A stretch of DNA of 32,414 nt, taken from positions 1 to 32,414 of the forward strand of contig JAIXOJ010000079.1 of assembly GCA_027486835.1 (NCBI GenBank). The letters are read 5' to 3'. Of the stretch, positions 25,248 through 32,414 are shown one piece after another; within the stretch, counting starts at the first letter, position 1; the number at the start of each line of letters is the position of its first letter. This DNA comes from Chitinophagaceae bacterium (GTDB lineage Bacteria; Bacteroidota; Bacteroidia; Chitinophagales; Chitinophagaceae). Made by a program: the position numbers and the translations under genes. The notes under the pieces are model-generated. The model was not told where the DNA came from and ran no database searches. It worked only from the letters and a program-made list of their open reading frames with translations.

Positions 25248-26597
25248 CTACAATCGTAGGATTTCTTTAATCCAATTATTTTCAAAAGTATAGAATGATT
25301 CATCAATTCCGGTTTCATTATCTGGGCAGCTATAAATCTCGCGCTTGCTGCTCAATACTTGGTTGTAAAAATTATACGCACATTGTGGCGGGCTGATATT
25401 GCTTTTTAATGATGTGCCTACTAAGGTTGGGCATTTGATAAGGGCCGCAAAACTTAGCGCATCGAAGTAATCCCAAGTTTTAAAAAAATTATCAATACTC
25501 ATTTTGCTAAAATTAAAATACCCCTTGAGCGTAGGGATGGGCCAAGGAATATTGGGCTTTATTTCGCCAATGGCAAATACGGTACGCATATCCATCAGGG
25601 TGGGTCGCTCCACCACTAGCCCCTTGATTCTATCGTCAAGACCAGCCACCATTGCTGCTAGGGAAGCACCTTGACCCACACCCACAGCAATGATTTTACT
25701 GCCGTCTAGTTTAAGGTCGGGGTTCTTTACAATAAAGTCAACGCCACGCAAACAATCCATAAGCAAGCCTCTATAAACGTAATATTTTTTATCGGTGATG
25801 CCTTGTAAGAGATAACTGTTGAAATCTAGTTTCAGCAGGTCGGCACTATTGCCTACACCGCGAGCATCCAATGAAAAAACGGCCATATCGTTTCTTGATT
25901 CGGGGGCGGCATTGGTCACAAAATCGGGGAGGCGATAGAGTACGGCATTTTTATTTCGCTTTTTGGGTACACTCAACCATCCCCTTACGGTAAGATTGTC
26001 AATCGATTGAAACTCGATGAGGTACACATCATTTTTTTGGGTGGACACATCGCCGCGCCTCACGATTTTATAGGCCGGATTAATGTTGGCTAATTCATTT
26101 CGGGCATTGTCCCAAAAACTGGTGAAGTCTATGGGGCGTATGCCAGTGGGTTTAATTTTCTCGGGTTCCACGGCAAAAACGTAATTCAGCATTTGCTTGT
26201 AATGATTGGTACTGATGTTGAAATTAATGCTGTAGAAGCCAGTGGGCAATTTGGCAATGTCAATATCCACCTCTTTCACGTAGGTGCCGCCGGGCTTGAT
26301 AAACATGCTTACATCTTCATGATAGACCGATTGGCGGAGGTCGTTAAAAACCTCCACATAAATATTCCCCTTTTGATTATCGTTGATATTGTTTTTTAGC
26401 TTGAGCAGGTAAGCCACTTTACTGTCAGTAGGGCCATAGATGCCATTGTCCTGATAGCTTCTTACTTTATAGCTGATGGAACTATTGTCTTGGGCGGAAA
26501 CAGGATTTATGCCAATGCATATCGCACAAAATACCCAAAGGAACACCGCACTAAAGCGATGCCCACAATTGTTTATATGTACGAAAGGATGCTGCAT
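25248..26597 (-). CDS. Acetylxylan-esterase-like alpha/beta hydrolase, probable pseudoenzyme
   Basis: 449 residues. Signal peptide at about 1-36 (ending SAQ), a beta-rich N-terminal domain to about 145, then an AXE1/cephalosporin-C-deacetylase-type alpha/beta hydrolase (FTSFWDNARNEL onward). The family's nucleophile motif G-x-S-Q-G reads GVGQG (306-310, Gly308 for Ser). The acid motif GL.D...PP reads SLKSNISPP (Ser399 for Asp). The His motif before E-x-G reads PDNETG (Asn427 for His). So all three triad positions appear replaced, while the surrounding fold motifs remain. The frame is intact, arguing for a binding or scaffold role, not decay. Exported, first of a likely operon with the outer-membrane barrel. 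Confidence 0.82.
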   Translation of the reverse strand: MQHPFVHINNCGHRFSAVFLWVFCAICIGINPVSAQDNSSISYKVRSYQDNGIYGPTDSKVAYLLKLKNNINDNQKGNIYVEVFNDLRQSVYHEDVSMFIKPGGTYVKEVDIDIAKLPTGFYSINFNISTNHYKQMLNYVFAVEPEKIKPTGIRPIDFTSFWDNARNELANINPAYKIVRRGDVSTQKNDVYLIEFQSIDNLTVRGWLSVPKKRNKNAVLYRLPDFVTNAAPESRNDMAVFSLDARGVGNSADLLKLDFNSYLLQGITDKKYYVYRGLLMDCLRGVDFIVKNPDLKLDGSKIIAVGVGQGASLAAMVAGLDDRIKGLVVERPTLMDMRTVFAIGEIKPNIPWPIPTLKGYFNFSKMSIDNFFKTWDYFDALSFAALIKCPTLVGTSLKSNISPPQCAYNFYNQVLSSKREIYSCPDNETGIDESFYTFENNWIKEILRL

Positions 26598-26696
26598 CCA
26601 GACTGTAATGATGGGTTAATTGAAATGAAACCATAATTGGCCTAAGTGGGCAATATAGCCTTATCGCTTGCGAATAATAATACGTTGGGGATATTT

Positions 26697-29228
26697 TTAA
26701 CCTATTTTAAGTGCTTTTTCCTTCAAAAACTTGTGATAGTTAATAACATAACGCAGTTCGGCATAGGTATATCCTTCGCCAAGCTGTTGCATCATGGCGG
26801 CTGCTTGATCGGTTTGTGCGGTGTTGATGGTGTCTAAAATGGTGGCAATTTTTTCTTTGGGCAGCAATTTATAGATGTCCGCTTCGCCTGATTTTACCAT
26901 TTGGGCTAGGTGTCCTTCGATGGTGCTAACTGATAGGTTTCTTTCTGCCGCTATCTTTTCTATGCTCACGCCTTTGTTAAACAATTCGAGGGTAAGCGTA
27001 GTGGTTTTTCCTGTTTTGCTGTCGGTTTTTTCTGTAGTTGGTTTTACTGCGGAGGTTGGTTTATTTTTTTCATGAATGAGCGAAGTCAGCCCTTTTTCTT
27101 TGGCATATTCGGTTATGAGGTGTAAAAACTGCGCCCCATATTTTTCCACTTTTGGTTCGCCAAATCCTGTTATTTGTTTCAGTTCTTCGGGTGTGTGGGG
27201 AAGGTATTTGGCCATTTCGTCCACGGCGGCACTACCTGCTACGTAGTAAATAGGCAGATTTTGGGCTTCGCAAATTTGGTCGCGTAAATCGCGCAATTGC
27301 TTGTGAAGCGTGGGGTGTGCACTGGTTGATTTTTTATTTAATTGGCTACCCACAAAAGCATTTACGCCTAAATGTGGCACATTCATCAACGATTTTTGTT
27401 GCTGGTATGCATGGGTGTCAAATCCATTCTTGCAGGTGCCTATGAGTTCATTTTTCCTATACAAACCACCGTACAGAATTTTTAAATCGTCATTATATTC
27501 TTTCGTAAAAGTGCGGCTATCGGTTTGCGTTGGCGATTTGGGTATTTCCACCACCAACTTACCCAATTGCTCGGTAAAATAAGCAGTGGCTTTGATGATT
27601 CTATCGGTAGAGGCCGAGTAATCGTTACGTCCAAACAATTGATTCAATTGCGCTTGGAATTTAGTAGCTACTTGCTGTAATCCTTTCACCCTATCGAAAA
27701 TTTGGGTAACCCACTCTAGGCCTTCCTCATTAAAATTCGCCTTATTGTCTGTTAACAACTGTACCAATGAATCGCAAATGCCTGCTTCTTTATCGAAATT
27801 AAACAGCTCAACAATTGTTTTTTCTTGAAACATTTGTTTGCAGAAAAACAAATTGTTTTCCAATGCTTGAGCATTGCTTTTTGCTAGGTCAAACTCTAGT
27901 ATTCTTTCATCGGTAATGAGGCTTTGGCTGGTAATGAGACTTTGCAGCACCAAGCCTTCCAAGGAAGTGCAACGGCTTAAGGCCACATATACCTGACCGG
28001 GCGCAAAGGCACTGCCCGCATCTACCACTGCTTTTTCAAAGGTTAAGCCTTGGCTTTTATGGATGGTAATGGCCCAAGCCAACCTTAAGGGAAACTGCTG
28101 GAATGAACCAATAACTGCTTCCTCAATTTTTTGGGTGGTTTGGTTAAAGGTGTATTTGATGTTTTCCCATTTCTCCTGCATCACGGGTATGTCTGATTCG
28201 CCCTTGCAGGATACGTACACCGCTAGCTCGTCCATTTTGGATACCACCCCAATCTTTCCATTATAGTATCGGCGCACTTTTTCTTTGTCATTCTTAATAA
28301 ACATGACCTGTGCCCCCACTTTCAGTTGTAGGTTTTCTTCGGCGGGGTAGGCTTTGTCGCTAAACTCTCCTTCTACTATGGCTTTGTACATTTTAGGTTC
28401 GGTGGTTAGGTTGGCCAAACCTGTTTGGTTCATGGTAAATGCTTTGCTGTTGTGGGTGGTAAGGGTGATGTAGCCATCGTTTTCTTTGGTGGAAAAGGAG
28501 GGGTTGTACCGGCTTTTCAAAACGTCCATAGCGGCATTATCCATCTTGTGGTTGCGCACTTTGTTCAGCACATCAATAAACGTGGGATCGCTTTGACGAT
28601 ATATTTTCTCCAATTCAATAAAGATGGGCGGCTGTTGTTCGGCCACTTTGCTGCTGAAGAAATAAGGGCTACTATAAAACTGGCTCAATATTTCCCATTC
28701 TTCGTTGGGAATTACGGGCGGCAACTGGTGCATATCGCCAATAAACAGCAATTGCGCTCCGCCAAATGGCTCGTGGTAGCGGTATCTATAGTGCCGCATT
28801 ACGGTATCAATGGCGTCAAGTGTATCGCAACGTACCATGCTCACCTCATCAATTATCAGCAATTCCACCTCTCGAATCAACGCAATTTTTTCCCTGTTTA
28901 GTTTTAACCGTCCAAGCAAATGGTGCTTGTCCACCATTTTGTCGTCTTGTTCCTGCACTTTGCGCATGTCGAACTCAGTTCTAATGGGGCCTGGAATAAA
29001 AGGGGTAAACGGTAATTGGAAAAAGGAATGGATAGTGGTGCCACCCGCATTGATGGCTGCTACGCCAGTGGGGGCAATAACTGCAGTTTGTTTGCCGCTA
29101 TGTTCTCGGATATAGCGTAGAAAAGTGGTTTTACCTGTTCCCGCTTTTCCTGTGAGGAAAATGCTTTCGTTGGTAAACTGCACATAGTCTGCCGCCAGTT
29201 TAAATATGGTATTGTGTTCTGTAGCCAT
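26697..29228 (-). CDS. PIF1/RecD-type helicase with HRDC and helix-turn-helix C-terminal domains
   Basis: 843 residues, cytoplasmic SF1B DNA helicase. Walker A GKAGTGKTT (27-35, Lys33), PTGVAAINAGGTTIHSFF (motif Ia/II area), Walker B LLIIDEVSM (Asp127, Glu128), motif III IGDMHQLPPV (163-172), and late motifs AITIHKSQGLTFE and YVALSRC. Residues about 640-713 form an HRDC domain (LRDQICEAQNLPIYYVA, GFGEPKVEKYG), followed by a Lys/Thr linker and a winged/HTH_40-like domain at about 740-843 (SIEKIAAERNLSVSTIEGHLAQM). This architecture recurs across Bacteroidota and suggests a role in replication-fork or G-quadruplex handling; the exact function is inferred. Confidence 0.93.
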   Translation of the reverse strand: MATEHNTIFKLAADYVQFTNESIFLTGKAGTGKTTFLRYIREHSGKQTAVIAPTGVAAINAGGTTIHSFFQLPFTPFIPGPIRTEFDMRKVQEQDDKMVDKHHLLGRLKLNREKIALIREVELLIIDEVSMVRCDTLDAIDTVMRHYRYRYHEPFGGAQLLFIGDMHQLPPVIPNEEWEILSQFYSSPYFFSSKVAEQQPPIFIELEKIYRQSDPTFIDVLNKVRNHKMDNAAMDVLKSRYNPSFSTKENDGYITLTTHNSKAFTMNQTGLANLTTEPKMYKAIVEGEFSDKAYPAEENLQLKVGAQVMFIKNDKEKVRRYYNGKIGVVSKMDELAVYVSCKGESDIPVMQEKWENIKYTFNQTTQKIEEAVIGSFQQFPLRLAWAITIHKSQGLTFEKAVVDAGSAFAPGQVYVALSRCTSLEGLVLQSLITSQSLITDERILEFDLAKSNAQALENNLFFCKQMFQEKTIVELFNFDKEAGICDSLVQLLTDNKANFNEEGLEWVTQIFDRVKGLQQVATKFQAQLNQLFGRNDYSASTDRIIKATAYFTEQLGKLVVEIPKSPTQTDSRTFTKEYNDDLKILYGGLYRKNELIGTCKNGFDTHAYQQQKSLMNVPHLGVNAFVGSQLNKKSTSAHPTLHKQLRDLRDQICEAQNLPIYYVAGSAAVDEMAKYLPHTPEELKQITGFGEPKVEKYGAQFLHLITEYAKEKGLTSLIHEKNKPTSAVKPTTEKTDSKTGKTTTLTLELFNKGVSIEKIAAERNLSVSTIEGHLAQMVKSGEADIYKLLPKEKIATILDTINTAQTDQAAAMMQQLGEGYTYAELRYVINYHKFLKEKALKIG

Positions 29229-29545
29229 GCAATGATTAAAACAATAGGTGATGGGGTAAAAATAAAGGTTATTGCCTTGTTAGTTGTTAGTTGTTAGTTG
29301 TTAGTTGTTAGTGGTTAGTGGTTAGTTTTTGCCATAATGAACTACCCAATTGAAATTTCCCTACAAGCCATAACAGGTTGATAACCATACTATTTATAAC
29401 ATGCTGATCTTGTTGTTTTGTTATTTAGTGCCCAACGTTGAATAATGGGAATACTGAAGCATCAAACACACACACCACTTTAAGCGTGTTAGCCACAATC
29501 AATAGTTTTCGAGACTACATGGAGAAATTTTGACACAAACTATTT
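29229..29545. other. Intergenic region with heptamer repeat
   Basis: About 315 bases upstream of the helicase. Contains the TTAGTTG array (29280-29328). No gene or terminator recognised in the rest. Confidence 0.6.
29280..29328 (+). repeat. 7-bp tandem repeat (TTAGTTG)n
   Basis: Seven head-to-tail units: four TTAGTTG, two TTAGTGG, and one TTAGTTT. It lies 52 bases upstream of the helicase start on the opposite strand, so length changes could affect its promoter. Confidence 0.93.
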
Positions 29546-29938
29546 CTAATTTGGGCTAATGCTTTCTTGTAATATGGCATCATAAAGCGGCTTTAAATCT
29601 TCGTACACTTCTTTTGCTTTTTCGTTGCCTTCGGCGGCTAGTTTTTTTACGTGTTCATAAAATACATTGGATTGTCGACTTAAACTTTCTCCAAGCACAA
29701 ACTGCATGTCTGATACTGACTGAAGCAGTAACTGAATTTTAGGATACATTTCTTTTAAGTATGCTAAATCTTCGGGTGTTTTTTCTGCTTTATTCAAAAT
29801 GGGGATTATATCCTCCTGAATAATACGTACTTCTTCGTCTAAGTCCTCTTTGTGATGGGTCAAAAACTCCCTTGTTTTTGCAAGGGTTTCTTGGTATCGT
29901 TCTTCCCAGTCTCTCGTTTCTTTATCGTTGTAAAACAT
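29546..29938 (-). CDS. Small acidic helical hypothetical protein
   Basis: 130 residues, no family recognised. Almost wholly predicted helix with heptad-like Leu/Ile spacing (EEVRIIQEDIIPILNKAEK, PKIQLLLQSVSDMQFVL, YEDLKPLYDAIL) and many Glu/Lys/Asp. No signal peptide, so cytoplasmic. Translated from ATG at 29938 after an A-rich leader. Function unknown. Confidence 0.75.
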   Translation of the reverse strand: MFYNDKETRDWEERYQETLAKTREFLTHHKEDLDEEVRIIQEDIIPILNKAEKTPEDLAYLKEMYPKIQLLLQSVSDMQFVLGESLSRQSNVFYEHVKKLAAEGNEKAKEVYEDLKPLYDAILQESISPN

Positions 29939-30098
29939 ACGGTTTATTTTATTAAATAAATGATACTGTTACTAATTATACTACTTGCGTAACGGGAGTA
30001 AAAATAATAGCTTTTGTGGTTTGGCGAATGGGGATTTAAAAATCTCTTTTTTCTGGTTGGCTGCTTGTGCTGCGGAAGAGGTTGACCAGCGAGATAAA

Positions 30099-30479
30099 CT
30101 ATACTACCAATGCCCCAGCTATATTAGGGTTATTGGGGTTTACCGTGATTTTTAACTGTGCAGGATGAATGACCAAATCCATGTCTTCGATTGGTATTGC
30201 ACCTAACAAGACCATTTCGCCTAGTACTAATGCACCCGTTAAACACATTCTATTGAGGTAATTTATTTTGATTGGCCCCACATATGGGACTAGCTTTTTA
30301 GAACCGTCTGCGACTGTAACCTCGCGTTTTTCAAACTCTTTTAATTGCAATTGTATGGCAATGTGCTGTGGAATGCACAAAAACAAGGCACCTGTATCTA
30401 CTAGTGCATTTGCAGCTATTGGCTGCAATGCATCTATTGAAGGATTTGATAAAAAGATATCTGCATAGATTGAGTCCAT
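30099..30479 (-). CDS. Retropepsin-like (clan AA) aspartic protease
   Basis: 126 residues. ANALVDTGALFLCIP (residues 23-37) carries the D-T-G-A catalytic motif, followed by a flap-like YVGPIKI segment and the VLLGAIPIEDMDLVI stretch, the conserved hydrophobic-Gly-LG element of single-domain bacterial retropepsins, which dimerise to form the active site. No signal peptide or membrane segment. Such small proteins are common in Bacteroidota and cyanobacteria; targets are unknown. Stands alone on the minus strand. Confidence 0.85.
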   Translation of the reverse strand: MDSIYADIFLSNPSIDALQPIAANALVDTGALFLCIPQHIAIQLQLKEFEKREVTVADGSKKLVPYVGPIKINYLNRMCLTGALVLGEMVLLGAIPIEDMDLVIHPAQLKITVNPNNPNIAGALVV

Positions 30480-30664
30480 ACTTTTAAAATTTGTTCAAAT
30501 GTTTTTGGTTTCTTTTTGTGCTACATCCTATGTTTTTGATACTGACTGACCTATTTCGGTGGTTATGCAACTTCCTTTAACATTAGGTAAAATTCTCACT
30601 TTCGTGTGCTATTTTGAAATCCCTTTTATCTGTTTAGGCGAGATGCCCAGTGAAATATTTACAC

Positions 30665-30714
30665 GCCAAACGGGAGCTTGGCAAACACTCGGGCGTAGTT
30701 TGGAAACTACGCCC
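30665..30714. repeat. REP-like double palindrome
   Basis: GCCAA...TTGGC (30665-30682, 5-bp stem around ACGGGAGC) is followed by an 11-bp perfect stem GGGCGTAGTTT / AAACTACGCCC (30691-30714) with a 2-base loop. It lies between two minus-strand genes and has no T-run, so it is not an ordinary terminator. It resembles dispersed REP elements with a GGAG or GTAG tetranucleotide. Confidence 0.6.
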
Positions 30715-30763
30715 AGCCTAGTGGACGTTTAGAATCCTTTATGAGAATTAAAAAAGTATTTTA

Positions 30764-31315
30764 TTAAAAAGAAGCTTTAAAAGATCCTGTGACTGTTTTT
30801 GTTAAAAGCCCAAATCCTCCATTTGAATTGTACACTGTACCACTATAAGTACCTGAAATAGAAGTATTTGTTAGTGTCAAAATATTTACAGTACAAAGTC
30901 CAGGCAACACACTAGTTGATGTGGCACCACCTGTATAGTAGAGATTTTGGTATTGAACACCTTGAATAAGATTGGTAAGGGTTGCTTGATCTGAAGTATA
31001 AGTACCAACTTTTAATGCACTACCTGCAGAAGTTAACAAAATTACTGAGTAATTAATAGTTGTCCTATCACCAATCGAAACACTATTAAAAGCAAGGGTA
31101 TCAAATGTATTGCTGTTTGTGATTATCAAAGAATCTCTAAGACTAGATGAGAAAACTTTAGAAATACCGTTCAATTTAATTGTAGTTCCGTCAATTGTCA
31201 TGCTTGGATTATTCGGATCATTTTGAATGCCACTTGGAGCAGTATCATTTTTTTTACAAGAAAACAAACTACTAATAAAAATCGCTAAAAAAAGAAAGCC
31301 AACTAATTTTTTCAT
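30764..31315 (-). CDS. Small lipoprotein of unknown function
   Basis: 183 residues from the ATG at 31315 (MKKLVGFLFLAIF...LFSCKKND), giving a textbook lipobox LFSC; upstream in-frame ATGs at 31342 and 31324 would add a charged extension. The mature protein opens with an acidic/Pro/Asn linker (PSGIQNDPNNPS), then about 150 residues of Ser/Thr/Asn-rich beta strands (TIKLNGISKVFSS, TINYSVILLTSAGSAL, ISGTYSGTVYNSNGG), ending GSFKASF. It resembles the many small Bacteroidota lipoproteins of unknown function. Envelope location is expected. Confidence 0.82.
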   Translation of the reverse strand: MKKLVGFLFLAIFISSLFSCKKNDTAPSGIQNDPNNPSMTIDGTTIKLNGISKVFSSSLRDSLIITNSNTFDTLAFNSVSIGDRTTINYSVILLTSAGSALKVGTYTSDQATLTNLIQGVQYQNLYYTGGATSTSVLPGLCTVNILTLTNTSISGTYSGTVYNSNGGFGLLTKTVTGSFKASF

Positions 31316-31655
31316 TTTGTACATTTTAAACTGATAATCCATCTTTTAACGGCTACTCTATTTCGTTTTCAGTATCCCGTAGCTTGTTTTAATAAAGTGA
31401 AAGCCGCACTTTGTAATTTTTTTATTGTCAATGTTATTGCGTAATATTTATTCTTAAAAAAAGCAATTAAACTAAGGAGGATGGGTTGGGTTATTAAAAT
31501 AGATGCGTTTTTACTTTAGCCAATTAGCCAAAGTTAGTTCGCTAGTTAGTTGTTTTATTAACATTTCAATTCCTTATTTTATTCACAAATTACTTATTCC
31601 ATCCGTTTGGCTTGGGCATCTTGCCTTCCTAACTTGGCGATTAACGTATCAACTT
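31316..31655. other. Intergenic region
   Basis: About 340 bases. It must carry the lipoprotein promoter (minus strand). A plus-strand ORF at 31503-31688 overlaps the next gene and has no support. No repeats or RNA seen. Confidence 0.5.
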
Positions 31656-32414
31656 TTACCCTTTCACCAAATCAAAGTTCTGAATTAGCTTTTCACCTTG
31701 GTTAATGGTGATTTCGGTGCTGAGGGGCGGCTGGCCTTTGGCGGTGATGGTGAGGATGTATTTGCCGGGGACGATGCTGTCTATTTGGTAGAGGCCAGTG
31801 GCTTTGGTTTTGCCTACTCGGCGGTAGCCACGATCGACGGGCTGTAACTCTATAGATACTTTGCCTAGGGGCTTGCCGTCGGCGGTGATGAGGCCGTGGA
31901 CATCGTTGAGGGCTAGGTCTCTTTTTACTTTGGCTATTAGCTGTGACATGGTGTATTGTGGCACTTTGCTGGGGTCGGTGCTTTTGAATACACGTTTGCC
32001 TTTGTCGCAGAGGTACACCATGTCGTCCCATAGGGCGTTGATGACTTCGTGGTTGTCGTCGACAAGGGCAGTTTTTTCGTTATTTACCGTTACTCTGGAT
32101 TGGTAGAGGGTTTCTAAACTGTCTTTGATGGCTGTGTAGCTATCGGTTTGGGTCTTTTTGAGCCCTACGCTGGTGAGAATGGGATTGTTTTGTTTGTCGG
32201 TTATGGCGGTGATGAGGGTGGATAAGTTTGCAACAATTTGGGGTACATTACCTGCATAGAGGGCTTTGCGTATTTCGCCTATGCCGAAATATTTGGCTTC
32301 GTACTTAAGACCAATGGCATTTCTATCTGTTATGTGCCCTTCGGTTACGCGTAAATCGTCGGGTAGCTGGCCGAATATTTTGTAAATATTTTGACTGATG
32401 GAGGCACTTTGTCC
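31656..32414 (-). CDS. C-terminal part of hypothetical protein with carboxypeptidase-regulatory-like domain (5' end outside window)
   Basis: The frame stays open from the window edge to the stop at 31656-31658, giving 252 residues without a start; the Met at 32021 is internal. Residues 1-165 of the fragment are mostly helical, with IFGQLPDDLRVTEGHITDR and long helices around PILTSVGLKKTQTDSY and ALVDDNHEVINALWDDM. The last ~80 residues (HGLITADGKPLGKV, VGKTKATGLYQIDSIVPGKY, LTITAKGQPPLSTEITI) form a prealbumin-like carboxypeptidase regulatory domain, common in exported Bacteroidota proteins. The N-terminal function is not recognised. Confidence 0.85.
   Translation of the reverse strand, partial: GQSASISQNIYKIFGQLPDDLRVTEGHITDRNAIGLKYEAKYFGIGEIRKALYAGNVPQIVANLSTLITAITDKQNNPILTSVGLKKTQTDSYTAIKDSLETLYQSRVTVNNEKTALVDDNHEVINALWDDMVYLCDKGKRVFKSTDPSKVPQYTMSQLIAKVKRDLALNDVHGLITADGKPLGKVSIELQPVDRGYRRVGKTKATGLYQIDSIVPGKYILTITAKGQPPLSTEITINQGEKLIQNFDLVKG

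Noticed and set aside
25226-25253. 8-bp hairpin TTGTAGCT/AGCTACAA overlapping the esterase-like stop
   Set aside because: No T-run follows on the minus strand and the downstream gene is probably co-transcribed, so not called a terminator.
28425-28901. 158-residue plus-strand ORF
   Set aside because: It lies antisense inside the helicase gene, whose motifs are clear; shadow frame.
31503-31688. 61-residue plus-strand ORF
   Set aside because: Overlaps the 3' end of the better-supported minus-strand gene and shows no recognisable protein features.

Overview
The window is a stretch of Bacteroidota chromosome. The evidence is a GldB-type gliding-motility lipoprotein, a PorE-like OmpA/beta-propeller protein, a PIF1-type helicase with HRDC and helix-turn-helix tail, weak or absent Shine-Dalgarno sites, A-rich leaders, and many lipoproteins with short lipoboxes. 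A member of the Chitinophagales is plausible, but that is inference. I see no rRNA, tRNA, CRISPR array or insertion sequence.

Layout. 1-270 is an array of 40-bp tandem repeats cut by the window edge. 414-3044 holds an M13 metallopeptidase gene bracketed by two copies of a ~165-bp intergenic repeat in opposite orientation. 3190-9010 carries a PfkB sugar kinase, a MurC-like ligase, a PorE-like OmpA protein and a Tyr/Asn/Gly-rich lipoprotein. 9167-14250 is mostly housekeeping: proline-tRNA ligase, aminopeptidase P, phosphatidylserine synthase overlapping purS, and rsmI. 14660-22331 is the accessory part: a four-gene, defence-like operon (small acidic protein, PD-(D/E)XK-like nuclease, partner protein, HEPN-like protein), a small HTH/zipper protein, an ORF made of heptapeptide repeats, an unknown 316-residue protein, a Tat-signal Dabb-domain protein, a metallophosphoesterase, a small exported protein, and a second, diverged copy of the partner/HEPN-like pair. 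22596-29228 returns to conserved genes: gldB-like, coaE, an outer-membrane barrel, an acetylxylan-esterase-like protein that seems to have lost its whole catalytic triad, and the helicase. 29546-32414 holds small unknown genes, a retropepsin-like protease, a lipoprotein, a REP-like palindrome, and the 3' end of a gene with a carboxypeptidase-regulatory-like domain.

How the genes work together. The strongest candidate for an undescribed system is the 14.6-16.7 kb operon together with the paralogous pair at 21.3-22.3 kb. A predicted nuclease sits in one transcription unit with a two-gene module (N-terminally helical partner plus HEPN-like helical protein with adjoining or overlapping reading frames), and the module recurs about 5 kb away. 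This resembles toxin-antitoxin or abortive-infection organisation, but no function has been shown. The envelope genes (PorE-like, GldB-like, the barrel, several lipoproteins) fit a gliding or type IX secretion lifestyle.
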